Positions 34,168 to 42,952 of a stretch of DNA of 64,000 nt are shown here, one piece after another. The DNA is taken from contig NZ_JBHSCZ010000002.1 of assembly GCF_042651465.1 (NCBI RefSeq), forward strand, positions 558,001 to 622,000, in the 5' to 3' direction. This stretch comes from Ferruginibacter yonginensis (lineage in GTDB: Bacteria > Bacteroidota > Bacteroidia > Chitinophagales > Chitinophagaceae). How positions within the stretch are numbered: position 1 is the stretch's first letter; the number at the start of each line of letters is the position of its first letter. The position numbers and the translations under genes are program-made. The notes under the pieces are model-generated. The model ran no database searches. It saw nothing but the letters and a program-made list of their open reading frames with translations, and had not been told where the DNA came from.

Positions 34168-35418
34168 ATGGCAAGTATCAATTTAATAGAATCCTTTCAA
34201 GAGTTTAAAGAAGCAGAAAATATTGATCGCCCCACACTTATGAAGGTGATGGAAGATGTGTTTAAAACACTGATTCGTAAAAAATATGGTAGCGATGAAA
34301 ATTTTGATGTTATTGTAAATGACCAAAAAGGAGATTTAGAAATTTTTCGTCGCCGTACTATTGTTGAGGATGATGATTTGTATAATACCTTAACTGAAAT
34401 AGAATTAAAGAATGCTATTTTAATTGAACCAGATTATACCGTTGGTGAAGAGTTGTACGAAGAAGTTGATATTCAAAAAGAATTTGGTCGTAGGGCCATA
34501 TTAGCAGGTAAACAAACTTTGGCTGCTCGTATCAACGATTTAAAAAAGAACATTTTAATTAAAAAATACGAGGATAGAATAGGTGAAATTGTAAGCGGAG
34601 AAGTTTACCAAGTTTGGAAAAAAGAAGTATTAATTTTAGATGAAGATGGTAATGAAATGCTATTGCCAAAATCAGAACAAATACCTGCTGATTTCTTTAA
34701 AAAAGGTGAAAACGTTCGTGCAGTAGTTAAAAAGGTTGAATTAAAAAACAGCCAGGCAATCATCATCTTATCAAGAACCAGCCCATTATTCTTAGAAAAA
34801 TTATTAGAAATAGAAGTACCAGAAATTTTTGATGGCCTAATTGTAGTAAAGAAAATTGTACGTGACCCAGGCGAAAGAGCGAAAGTGGCGGTTGAAAGTT
34901 ACGATGATCGTATTGACCCAGTAGGTGCTTGTGTGGGTATGAAGGGTAGTAGAATACATGGTATTGTTCGTGAGCTAAAAAATGAAAATATTGATGTAAT
35001 TAACTGGACGGCTAATACCCAACTTTTAATACAACGTTCACTAACGCCGGCTAAAATTACCAGTATTGATATGGATACTGAAAAATTACATGCAAATGTA
35101 TATTTAAAACCAGATCAAGTTTCGTTGGCAATTGGTCGCCGTGGTGTAAATATTAAATTGGCTTGTGAATTAACAGGCTATAATATTGATGTATTTAGAG
35201 ATACCGACGATCAAGAAGATGATTTTGATATTGATTTAGAAGAATTCTCAGACGAAATTGAAGCTTGGGTAATTGAAACACTTAAAAAAGTAGGATGCGA
35301 TACTGCACGTTCAGTACTTGACCTTACCAATGAAGAGCTAGAGAGAAGAACCGATTTAGAAAAAGAAACGATTGCTGATTTAAAAAGAATTTTAAATGAA
35401 GAATTTGAAAAAGAATAA
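34168..35418 (+). CDS. nusA: Transcription termination/antitermination factor NusA
   Basis: A 416-residue NusA that binds RNA polymerase and modulates pausing, termination and antitermination. The N-terminal polymerase-binding domain (about 1-125) is followed by an S1 domain (GEIVSGEVYQVWKKEVLIL), KH1 (DPVGACVGMKGSRIHGIVREL) and KH2 (QVSLAIGRRGVNIKLACELTGY). A short acidic linker (QEDDFDIDLEEF) and one helix-hairpin-helix-like C-terminal segment end the protein, so it lacks the long double acidic repeat of E. coli NusA, as is usual here. It starts 48 bases after rimP, behind a candidate pseudoknot, and is followed by infB. Confidence 0.96.
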   Translation: MASINLIESFQEFKEAENIDRPTLMKVMEDVFKTLIRKKYGSDENFDVIVNDQKGDLEIFRRRTIVEDDDLYNTLTEIELKNAILIEPDYTVGEELYEEVDIQKEFGRRAILAGKQTLAARINDLKKNILIKKYEDRIGEIVSGEVYQVWKKEVLILDEDGNEMLLPKSEQIPADFFKKGENVRAVVKKVELKNSQAIIILSRTSPLFLEKLLEIEVPEIFDGLIVVKKIVRDPGERAKVAVESYDDRIDPVGACVGMKGSRIHGIVRELKNENIDVINWTANTQLLIQRSLTPAKITSIDMDTEKLHANVYLKPDQVSLAIGRRGVNIKLACELTGYNIDVFRDTDDQEDDFDIDLEEFSDEIEAWVIETLKKVGCDTARSVLDLTNEELERRTDLEKETIADLKRILNEEFEKE

Positions 35419-35500
35419 ATCAGTGCGTATGATATAGTGGCTTAATAAATAAAAAGAAAAATTTTGCTTTGTACAACCAACAAAGCAGCAAAAAGTAAGA

Positions 35501-38500
35501 ATGTCAGAAGTAAATACACCGAGGCTGATGGCAGCCGCCAAAGAGTTTAATATAGGGGCTAGTACCTTAATAGACTTTCTTGTTTCAAAAAATTTGAGTG
35601 GTAGTGATGATTTAAAACCTACCTCAAAGCTCACAGAAGAAATGTACCGTGTGCTACAAGGAGAGTACCAACAAGATAAAACTGCTAAAGAAAAAGCAGA
35701 CAAAGTAGAGTTGGTAAAATCAAATGCAGGCGATGCAAAAAAGAAAAAAGATGAACAAGATTTATCTTTTAAAAAGAAAGAAGAAAAACCAAAAGCGGCA
35801 GAACCTGTAGCACCTGCTGCCGCACCAGTTGAAGCACCTACTAAAGAAAAGGAAGCTCCTATAGTTGAAGCACCTATTCCTGTAGTTGAAGCACCTGTGG
35901 TAATACCAGTACCGGAAGTAATTGTGCCAGTAGTGCCAGTTGCTGAAGTGCCATTGCCAGAAGTTACAAAAGCTGCAGCAGAAGTGCCTGCAACGCCTAA
36001 AGAAACAATTGTAAAAATTGAAGCGCCAGAATTAGAAGGCCCTAAAATTTTAGACAAAATAGATTTAGACGCAATTGATTTTTCAACTCGTCCTAAAAAA
36101 GGCGCCGTTGCTAAAAAGAAAGAAACACCAAAAGAAGAAGTACCAGCAAAGCCAGCAGCACCCAAGGCAGCTGCGCCTACACCAACTGCACCTGTGGTTG
36201 AGCCACCAGTGGCTGCTCCTGCTGAAGTTGCACCTTCAACACCAGTAGAAGCAGTTGATAACACACCTGTAATTGAAAATATTCAAACAGCTCGATTAAC
36301 TGGTCCTAAAATTTTAGGTAAAATAGAATTACCTGTTGATAATGATACCCGTCCGAAAAGAGACGATGCCAATAAAAGAAAACGCATCCCTATTCAAAAG
36401 AAGCCAGGTGTACCTGGTATTGATAATAGAGGCGGTAACCCTAATGCTCGTCCGGGTGATAATAGACCTGGTATGCAGCAAGGCGGCGGCGCTAGAGGTC
36501 CACAACAAGGTGGTGCAGCAGGCGGCAATCGTCCGCAGCAAGGCCAAGGCGGTGGAGCTAGAGGCCCACAACAAGGTGGAAACCGTTTCCAACGCCCAGG
36601 TAATAACAACAACACGGCACCTCGTAGGGAAGATAAAATCATCGATGCAAAAGAAATTCAAGAAAAACTTAAGCAAACACAAGCTAAATTGGCTGGTGCA
36701 GGTGGCAGAGGTAAAAGCTTAAAAGCAAAATATAGGAAAGAGAAAAGAGATCAGTTTAACGAAGCTCAAAGCAACCGTACTGATGAAAGCAATAAGCTAC
36801 AAGTAACCGAGTTTATTTCGGTGAGTGAGCTTGCTGGCTTAATGGAAGTAAGTTTTGCGGATATTATTAGCAAATGTATGAACCTTGGTATCATGGTATC
36901 CATTAACCAACGTTTAGAGGCTGATGTAATTGAATTGGTAGCTAGTGAGTTTGATTATGAAGTTGAATTTATTGGGGTAGATGATGCTGCTGAATTAGAG
37001 GTTGATGAGGAAGAAGATGATCCAGCAAACTTAAAGCCACGTGCACCCATTGTTACCATTATGGGTCACGTAGATCATGGTAAAACATCATTACTCGATT
37101 ATATTAGAAACACCAATGTAATTGCTGGTGAAGCCGGTGGTATTACACAGCATATTGGCGCATACGAGGTAACTTTACCAAGTGGTAGAGCCATTACATT
37201 CCTTGATACGCCTGGTCACGAAGCGTTTACAGCAATGCGTGCCCGTGGTGCTAAAGTAACAGATATTGCCGTAATTGTTGTTGCTGCTGATGATGCGGTG
37301 ATGCCACAAACAAAAGAAGCTATTTCGCATGCGCAAGCAGCTAATGTACCAATGATATTTGCTATCAATAAAGTTGATAAAGATGGTGCAGACCCAGAAA
37401 GAATTAAGCAACAGTTGGCTAGTATGAACATATTAGTAGAAAGCTGGGGCGGTAAATACCAAAGTCAAGAAATTAGTGCCAAAAAAGGTATGAACATTGA
37501 TTTGTTGTTAGAAAAAATATTGTTAGAAACAGATATTTTAGAACTAACCGCCAATGCTGAAAAACAAGCATCAGGTACTATTATTGAAGCTTCGTTAGAT
37601 AAAGGTAGAGGTTACGTAGCCACCATCTTGGTACAAAATGGTACCCTGCGTCAAGGCGATATGATTGTATCGGGTCAGTTTTTTGGTAAAGTAAAAGCCA
37701 TGTACAATGAGCGTAACCAGCGTATTGATATAGCGCCACCATCAACCCCAGTTTTAATATTAGGTTTAAATGGTGCACCACAAGCTGGTGAAACTTTCAA
37801 AGTATTTGCTGATGAAAGTGATGCAAGAGAAAACGCTTACAAACGTGGTCAAATTTTACGTGAACAAGGTATGAGGGCTAAAAAACATATTACTTTAGAT
37901 GAAATTGGCCGTCGTTTAGCATTGGGTAACTTTAAAGAATTGAACGTTATTATTAAAGGTGATGTGGATGGTTCGGTTGAAGCATTAAGTGATTCATTAC
38001 AAAAATTAAGTACTGAAGAAATTGTTGTGAAAGTAATTCACAAAGCAGTAGGTGCTATTACTGAAAACGATGTAAACTTAGCAGCAGGTTCCGATGCCAT
38101 TATTATAGGCTTTAACGTACGCCCAAGTATGCAAGCGGCACGTTTGGCAGAAAATGAATCGATTGAAATTAAAATGTACTCAATCATTTACAACGCCATC
38201 GAAGAAATTAAGAGTGCAATGGAAGGTATGTTGGAACCTACAGTGGAAGAGAAAATTTTGGGTAACGTTGAAATTCGTGAAACATACAAGTTTGATAAAG
38301 CTACCGTTGCAGGATGTTTTGTGTTAGATGGTAAAATGGCACGTAACAACCGTATTCGTTTGGTGAGAGAAGGTATTGTAATTTACACCGGTGAATTAGG
38401 TAGTTTAAAACGTTATAGAGATGATGCTAAAGAGGTTTCATCAGGTATGGAGTGTGGTTTGGTAATTAGAAACTACAACGATATTAAAGTGGGCGACATT

Positions 38501-38542
38501 GTAGAAGCGTTTGAAGAAGTAGAAGTAAAACGTACATTATAA
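35501..38542 (+). CDS. infB: Translation initiation factor IF-2
   Basis: A 1013-residue IF2, the GTPase that delivers initiator tRNA to the ribosome. The N-terminal IF2_N helix domain (TPRLMAAAKEFNIGASTLIDFL) is followed by about 350 residues of low-complexity Ala/Pro/Glu then Gly/Gln/Arg/Asn-rich linker. The linker holds a twice-used motif GPKIL(D/G)KI at residues 180 and 268. The G domain has G1 GHVDHGKTS (from about 522), G3 DTPGHEAF and G4 NKVD, then domains II-IV up to the C-terminal fMet-tRNA-binding barrel. It is the last gene of the operon, closed by a strong terminator. Confidence 0.97.
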   Translation: MSEVNTPRLMAAAKEFNIGASTLIDFLVSKNLSGSDDLKPTSKLTEEMYRVLQGEYQQDKTAKEKADKVELVKSNAGDAKKKKDEQDLSFKKKEEKPKAAEPVAPAAAPVEAPTKEKEAPIVEAPIPVVEAPVVIPVPEVIVPVVPVAEVPLPEVTKAAAEVPATPKETIVKIEAPELEGPKILDKIDLDAIDFSTRPKKGAVAKKKETPKEEVPAKPAAPKAAAPTPTAPVVEPPVAAPAEVAPSTPVEAVDNTPVIENIQTARLTGPKILGKIELPVDNDTRPKRDDANKRKRIPIQKKPGVPGIDNRGGNPNARPGDNRPGMQQGGGARGPQQGGAAGGNRPQQGQGGGARGPQQGGNRFQRPGNNNNTAPRREDKIIDAKEIQEKLKQTQAKLAGAGGRGKSLKAKYRKEKRDQFNEAQSNRTDESNKLQVTEFISVSELAGLMEVSFADIISKCMNLGIMVSINQRLEADVIELVASEFDYEVEFIGVDDAAELEVDEEEDDPANLKPRAPIVTIMGHVDHGKTSLLDYIRNTNVIAGEAGGITQHIGAYEVTLPSGRAITFLDTPGHEAFTAMRARGAKVTDIAVIVVAADDAVMPQTKEAISHAQAANVPMIFAINKVDKDGADPERIKQQLASMNILVESWGGKYQSQEISAKKGMNIDLLLEKILLETDILELTANAEKQASGTIIEASLDKGRGYVATILVQNGTLRQGDMIVSGQFFGKVKAMYNERNQRIDIAPPSTPVLILGLNGAPQAGETFKVFADESDARENAYKRGQILREQGMRAKKHITLDEIGRRLALGNFKELNVIIKGDVDGSVEALSDSLQKLSTEEIVVKVIHKAVGAITENDVNLAAGSDAIIIGFNVRPSMQAARLAENESIEIKMYSIIYNAIEEIKSAMEGMLEPTVEEKILGNVEIRETYKFDKATVAGCFVLDGKMARNNRIRLVREGIVIYTGELGSLKRYRDDAKEVSSGMECGLVIRNYNDIKVGDIVEAFEEVEVKRTL

Positions 38543-38554
38543 TAAAATACAACA

Positions 38555-38586
38555 AAAATTGCGGCAGTTAACTGCTGCAATTTTTT
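38555..38586 (+). terminator. Terminator of the rimP-nusA-infB operon
   Basis: AAAATTGCGGCAG pairs with CTGCTGCAATTTT around TTAA, followed by a T-run, 13 bases after the infB stop. Confidence 0.9.
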
Positions 38587-38605
38587 GTTAAATGAAGTAG
38601 GGTTA

Positions 38606-38637
38606 TTTAAGTATGATGCCCAAGGGTATTATCTTTG
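38606..38637 (+). promoter_or_regulatory. Promoter of the SurA-like isomerase gene
   Basis: TTTA (38606-38609) and a perfect TATCTTTG (38630-38637) are separated by 20 bases, the Bacteroidota promoter layout, giving a leader of roughly 45 bases. Confidence 0.65.
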
Positions 38638-38688
38638 AAATAACTGTTTATATTCCTTGTGTAAGCAAGAGCACTTTAAAAATTATAC

Positions 38689-40056
38689 ATGAAAAAAATA
38701 CTTTTTTTTCTTTCATTTTTGCTGTTAAATACCCTGTTGGTATTTGCACAACCTAATAAAGTAACGGCTGATAAAATTGTTGGTATTATCGGTAATAAAA
38801 TTGTACTAAAAAGTGATATTACTGATCGCTTGTTAGATATGCAACGCCAAGGTGCTGAAATTCCTGAAAATGGACAATGCCTTGTTTTTCAAGATTTGAT
38901 GGGTACCAAAACTTTGGTTTTACAAGCCGAAAAAGATTCATTGCCCGTAACTGATGAAGAGGTTGAAACTGATATTGATAATAGAATTAGAACCTACATC
39001 AACCAATTTGGTGGAAAAAATGAGTTGGAGAAAGTAGCAGGTAAAACTATTTACCAACTTAAAGAAGATATGAGGGATCCTATTAAGGACCAAAAATTAG
39101 CTGCAGCAATGCGTAATAAAATTGTTGATGCCGTTCGTATTACGCCAACAGAGGTACGCAACTATTTCGTTAAAATTCCTACTGATAGTTTACCCTATTA
39201 CGAATCAGAAGTTGAAATTGGTCAACTTATTGTTTTTCCTAAAGCTAGTAGAGATGCGGAAGAGTATTGTAAGGAACAATTAAATGAATATAAAGCAGCC
39301 ATAGAATCTGGTAAAAAAGATTTTAAACAAGCAGCTGCACAATATTCTGACGAACCTGGCGCTAAAGAACGTTTTGGCCAAATGGAAATTAATCGCAACC
39401 AAAAAGATATTGACCCAACGTTTTTATCAAAATGCTTTACTTTAAAAGAAGGTCAAATATCTAACCCTTTTAAAAGCAAGTTTGGCTATCATATTATTCA
39501 ATTAGTGAGTAGAAATGGAGAAGATGTAGTGGTACGACATATCATCAAAATTCCCCAAGTAACAACTATCGAATTAAAAGAAGGTCTTGATAAACTTGAT
39601 TCTGTAAGGGCTAAATTAATAGCAGGAACAATTGATTTTGGTACGGCCATTAATAAATATAGCGATGATGATAATAGTAAGTTTACAGCGGGTATGATGC
39701 AAGGCCCTGGAGGTACATTCTTAACAATTGATCAGCTTGATAAAGATATCATTCCTATTTTAAAAACCTTAAAGCCTGGTGCATATTCGCAACCACAAGC
39801 TTTTACGGATCCATCTGGTAAACAAGGTGTACGTATCATTTATTTAAAAACACAAACAGCGCCTCACAGAGAAAATTTGAGAGACGATTATAATAAAATT
39901 GCACAACGAGCACTCGAAGAAAAAAAAGAAAATGCCATAGAAGCTTGGTTTAATAAAAAACTAAGTTCTTATTACATTATGATTGACCCTGAGTTTAAAG
40001 ATTGTGATGCACTAAAGCCTTGGGTTGATGTTGCTAACAAAAGGGCCGGTAAATAA
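38689..40056 (+). CDS. SurA-like periplasmic peptidyl-prolyl cis-trans isomerase
   Basis: A 455-residue exported chaperone. After the signal peptide (about 1-21, ending VFAQ) comes a SurA_N-like helical domain (KVTADKIVGIIGNKIVLKSDI, matching the usual ADxIVAVVGxxxILxSDI), then two parvulin (PpiC) domains: the first about residues 175-275 (EIGQLIVFPKA ... GQISNPFKSKFGYHIIQLV), the second about 280-385. It would assist folding of outer-membrane proteins in the periplasm. It has its own promoter after the infB terminator and its own terminator. Confidence 0.93.
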   Translation: MKKILFFLSFLLLNTLLVFAQPNKVTADKIVGIIGNKIVLKSDITDRLLDMQRQGAEIPENGQCLVFQDLMGTKTLVLQAEKDSLPVTDEEVETDIDNRIRTYINQFGGKNELEKVAGKTIYQLKEDMRDPIKDQKLAAAMRNKIVDAVRITPTEVRNYFVKIPTDSLPYYESEVEIGQLIVFPKASRDAEEYCKEQLNEYKAAIESGKKDFKQAAAQYSDEPGAKERFGQMEINRNQKDIDPTFLSKCFTLKEGQISNPFKSKFGYHIIQLVSRNGEDVVVRHIIKIPQVTTIELKEGLDKLDSVRAKLIAGTIDFGTAINKYSDDDNSKFTAGMMQGPGGTFLTIDQLDKDIIPILKTLKPGAYSQPQAFTDPSGKQGVRIIYLKTQTAPHRENLRDDYNKIAQRALEEKKENAIEAWFNKKLSSYYIMIDPEFKDCDALKPWVDVANKRAGK

Positions 40057-40076
40057 ATCATTACATATTATCATAT

Positions 40077-40106
40077 TAAAATGCCAGCTATGTAGTTGGC
40101 ATTTTT
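40077..40106 (+). terminator. Terminator after the SurA-like gene
   Basis: AAAATGCCAGCTA pairs with TAGTTGGCATTTT (one G-T pair) over two bases, followed by T residues. Confidence 0.8.
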
Positions 40107-40125
40107 ACATATACCCTTTTTTTTC

Positions 40126-40509
40126 ATGAATATGCAAAAAGCCCTTTTAAAAATTACCGAATACATTACTGCTTATAATGAACATAATGTTGCAGGTATG
40201 ATGGTGCTTTTAACCGATGATGTTCATTTTACACATATTGCAAATGGTGAAATTGTAATGAAACTAACTTCTAAAATTGCTTTTGAGCAACAAGCTTTAA
40301 AAGTGTTACCAATGTTTTCAAAAAGAACACAAACCATCGTTTCTTTTAAGTATAGTCCGCCTTCAACTACAGTTGATATTCACTTTAGTGCTACTGCGGC
40401 TATTGATTTAGATAATGGGATAAAAGCAGGCGAAATGATTGTTGCAAATGTAAAAAGTATATTTACCTTTAATGATAACTTAATTAATACTATAACTGAT
40501 ATTGCTTAG
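40126..40509 (+). CDS. NTF2-like/SnoaL-type small protein
   Basis: From the ATG at 40126 this gives 127 residues (a second ATG lies two codons later; a TTG at 40096 is upstream inside the terminator and unlikely). The pattern ITEYITAYNEHNVAGMMVLLTDDVHFTHIANGE is typical of SnoaL-like/nuclear-transport-factor-2-fold proteins, with an initial helix pair and curved beta-sheet forming a pocket. Such folds serve as small isomerases/hydrolases or polyketide cyclases or as plain ligand binders; the role here is unknown. It lies between the SurA-like gene and hflX. Confidence 0.78.
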   Translation: MNMQKALLKITEYITAYNEHNVAGMMVLLTDDVHFTHIANGEIVMKLTSKIAFEQQALKVLPMFSKRTQTIVSFKYSPPSTTVDIHFSATAAIDLDNGIKAGEMIVANVKSIFTFNDNLINTITDIA

Positions 40510-40556
40510 TTATAATTTGTGTTTGCAAATAACTTTTAAAATAAAACAAATATAAT

Positions 40557-41750
40557 TTGATAGATAAAAAAAATGCCATTAAGGTAGATGAATGTGCTGT
40601 ATTGGTAGGGCTTGTACAAAATGGCCAAACCGAAGTGCAAGTGAATGAGTACCTCGATGAGTTAGAATTTTTAGCAGAAACAGCTGGTGTAAAAACCTTG
40701 AGAAGGTATACACAAAAAATGAAACACCCCGATAGTAGAACCTTTGTGGGTAAAGGAAAGTTAGAAGAAATAAAAAACTACATTATTGCAAAGGGTAGTA
40801 TCACCATTGTAATTTTTGATGATGAACTTACTGGCTCACAAATACAGAATATTGAAAAAGAAATTGGCGTTAAAACCATTGATAGAAGCGATTTAATCCT
40901 CGATATTTTTGCTAGCAGAGCTAAAACGGCACAAGCAAAAACCCAGGTAGAGTTGGCGCAGTACCAATATATTTTACCCCGTTTAAAAGGTATGTGGAAA
41001 CACTTGGAGCGTCAAGGCGGTGGCGTTGGTACAAGGGGCCCGGGTGAAACAGAAATTGAAACTGATAGACGTATTGTAAAAGATAAAATTAGTCTTTTAA
41101 AAAAGCGTTTAGAAGATTATGATCGACAAGCTTTTACACAACGAAAAGAAAGAGGTGAATTTATTAGGGTAGCGTTGGTAGGTTATACCAATGTGGGAAA
41201 GAGCACTATTATGAATGGGTTAAGTAAGAGTGAAGTATTTGCAGAAAATAAATTATTTGCAACCCTTGATACCACTACCCGAAAAGTAGTATTTGAACAA
41301 ACACCTTTTTTATTGAGTGATACAGTTGGTTTTATTAGAAAGTTACCACATCATTTAGTGGAAAGTTTTAAAAGTACTTTAGATGAAGTGAGAGAGGCAG
41401 ATGTTTTGTTACATGTAGTTGATATTTCACATCCCCAATATGAGGAGCAATTAGCAGTGGTTAATAAAACCTTGGCAGAACTAAATTGTGCCGATAAACC
41501 CACTATTACCATTTTTAATAAAATGGATCAATTTGCGAAAATTACTTTTGATGAATGGCTTGAAGAAGAAATTAAACAAGATATTTTAAGAGAATTAAAA
41601 GAACGTTGGGAAGAAAGTACCAAAGGTAATTGTGTTTTTGTAGCTGCTATTGATAGACAAAATTTTGACGTTTTACGCCAAACCATATTAAATAAAGTGA
41701 GGGATATGTATCAAATACGTTACCCTTATAAGGCTGAGTTTTTTTACTAA
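40557..41750 (+). CDS. hflX: GTPase HflX
   Basis: A 397-residue ribosome-associated GTPase that splits stalled or heat-damaged 70S ribosomes. The N-terminal HflX-specific domain has RRYTQKMKHPDSRTFVGKGKLEEI and the glycine-rich ERQGGGVGTRGPGETEIETD motif, a coiled-coil linker, then the G domain with G1 GYTNVGKST, G3 DTVGF and G4 NKMD. The start is TTG at 40557 because MIDKKNAIKV corresponds to the usual N-terminus and no ATG precedes it. A Rieske gene follows after nine bases. Confidence 0.95.
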   Translation: MIDKKNAIKVDECAVLVGLVQNGQTEVQVNEYLDELEFLAETAGVKTLRRYTQKMKHPDSRTFVGKGKLEEIKNYIIAKGSITIVIFDDELTGSQIQNIEKEIGVKTIDRSDLILDIFASRAKTAQAKTQVELAQYQYILPRLKGMWKHLERQGGGVGTRGPGETEIETDRRIVKDKISLLKKRLEDYDRQAFTQRKERGEFIRVALVGYTNVGKSTIMNGLSKSEVFAENKLFATLDTTTRKVVFEQTPFLLSDTVGFIRKLPHHLVESFKSTLDEVREADVLLHVVDISHPQYEEQLAVVNKTLAELNCADKPTITIFNKMDQFAKITFDEWLEEEIKQDILRELKERWEESTKGNCVFVAAIDRQNFDVLRQTILNKVRDMYQIRYPYKAEFFY

Positions 41751-41759
41751 TAGTTATGT

Positions 41760-42116
41760 ATGAGTAAGCAATATGAATGGTTTAAAATTGCAGAAAGTTT
41801 AGAGGCGCTAACCTTCAACATTCAACACTTAGCCGAAGTGCAAGTAAACGGAAAACATGTATGTATAGCGTTGCACCAAAACAACGTTTTTGCTTGCGCA
41901 GCCAAATGCCCACATGCAAGTGGTAAAATGAGCGAAGGCTATATTGATGCGCTGGGTAATATAGTTTGTCCATTACACAGGTATAAATTTGCGTTATCTA
42001 CAGGTAGAAATGTAAGTGGCGAAGGATATTTTTTAAAAAATTACGCAGTGGAAGTGAGGCCAAATGGGGTTTTTATAGGTTTTGAAAAAAATAGTATGTT
42101 TAATTGGTTAAAATAA
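41760..42116 (+). CDS. Rieske [2Fe-2S] domain protein
   Basis: A 118-residue single-domain Rieske ferredoxin. The two cluster boxes are complete: Cys50-Pro-His52 and Cys70-Pro-Leu-His73, with the second in VCPLHRYKFALSTG. No transmembrane or oxygenase domain is attached, so it resembles the NirD/BphF-like soluble ferredoxins that donate electrons to an oxygenase or reductase. No such partner gene is adjacent. It lies nine bases after hflX and probably shares its transcript. Confidence 0.9.
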   Translation: MSKQYEWFKIAESLEALTFNIQHLAEVQVNGKHVCIALHQNNVFACAAKCPHASGKMSEGYIDALGNIVCPLHRYKFALSTGRNVSGEGYFLKNYAVEVRPNGVFIGFEKNSMFNWLK

Positions 42117-42150
42117 TTGCGATAATATTTTTTTTTGTAATGAAAATCTT

Positions 42151-42158
42151 TATTTTTG
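42151..42158 (+). promoter_or_regulatory. -7 promoter box of tRNA-Asn
   Basis: TATTTTTG matches TAnnTTTG exactly, 33 bases before the tRNA 5' end; a T-tract occupies the -33 position. Confidence 0.55.
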
Positions 42159-42190
42159 CATCCCACTCGTGAAAATGGGTGGTAGGTTAT

Positions 42191-42264
42191 TCCTCCTTAG
42201 CTCAGTTGGTTAGAGCATCTGACTGTTAATCAGAGGGTCGCTGGTTCAAGTCCAGCAGGGGGAG
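42191..42264 (+). tRNA. tRNA-Asn (GUU)
   Basis: A 74-nt cloverleaf: acceptor TCCTCCT/AGGGGGA, D-arm GCTCAGTTGGTTAGAGC, anticodon stem CTGA/TCAG with loop CTGTTAA (anticodon GTT), T-arm GCTGG/CCAGC with loop TTCAAGT, and discriminator G as expected for Asn. CCA is not encoded. Confidence 0.95.
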
Positions 42265-42265
42265 C

Positions 42266-42298
42266 AAAAAGGCAAACTTTTAAAGTTTGCCTTTTTTT
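42266..42298. terminator. Terminator after tRNA-Asn
   Basis: AAAAGGCAAACTTT and its perfect complement AAAGTTTGCCTTTT lie back to back, with flanking A and T runs, so it can serve tRNA-Asn and the convergent SRPBCC gene. Confidence 0.85.
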
Positions 42299-42309
42299 AT
42301 TAGTTCATT

Positions 42310-42723
42310 TTACAAACCCTCAGCATATTTTTTAAAATTATCAAGTATAGCCTGCCACCCTGCTTGTTGTAATTCTTTTGAATTTTGGGTTTCAGGTTCA
42401 AATGATTCTTTAAGTAGCGTTCCTTTTTCTAGTGCTGTAAAATGTACCGTCATTTTTCGATTATCGCCTAAGGTAATTTCTAGTAATTTTTCTTTTTGTA
42501 CATCGTTATAAGTCCCCCAAAAATCAAAGCTCATACTACCATCTTTAGCTGCCATGGTGTAGTGAAATGTACCCCCAACTTTTAAATCATTGGTAGCAGC
42601 AGGGCAATGCCAATCATCACTTGCAGCATTCCACATTGTTACATGTTGAGGTTGGGTAAAATATTCCCAAACTTTATCTATAGGCTTTAAAACGGTTGTG
42701 GTAACTGTAATATTTTCAATCAT
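42310..42723 (-). CDS. SRPBCC (AHSA1/START-like) domain protein
   Basis: A 137-residue single-domain protein with the AHSA1 pattern: N-terminal strand and helix ITVTTTVLKPIDKVWEYFTQPQHVTMWN, the central FHYTMAAKDGSMSFDFWGTY strand pair, and the C-terminal helix GWQAILDNFKKYAEGL. This helix-grip fold binds hydrophobic ligands or partner proteins. No function can be assigned. It is cytoplasmic and monocistronic, convergent with tRNA-Asn. Confidence 0.88.
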   Translation of the reverse strand: MIENITVTTTVLKPIDKVWEYFTQPQHVTMWNAASDDWHCPAATNDLKVGGTFHYTMAAKDGSMSFDFWGTYNDVQKEKLLEITLGDNRKMTVHFTALEKGTLLKESFEPETQNSKELQQAGWQAILDNFKKYAEGL

Positions 42724-42952
42724 CGTTTTTTATAAAATTATAGTGTTTTTAATAGCGCAATAGTAACATTTTAAAGTAAAAAATATTCACAACTATCATT
42801 TTTTATGAAAAATTAAAAGTGGTTGCAGCTACTTCAATAAACAATTCAGCAGTAAAATGGCGCTGTTCACTCCTTAAATACTGCAGTTGGGCTTACTTAT
42901 AATTTTTCTTTAAAGTGTATTATCCATTTTTACATTACTAAAAATTATATAT

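Noticed and set aside
35392..36264. Long open frame antisense to the infB linker (290 codons)
   Set aside because: It is an Ala/Ser/Thr/Gly-rich shadow of the Ala/Pro/Glu linker codons of infB, without start context or recognisable domains.
36329..36722. Three further open frames across the infB Gly/Gln-rich linker
   Set aside because: They arise from the locally GC-rich, stop-poor low-complexity codons of infB in other frames.
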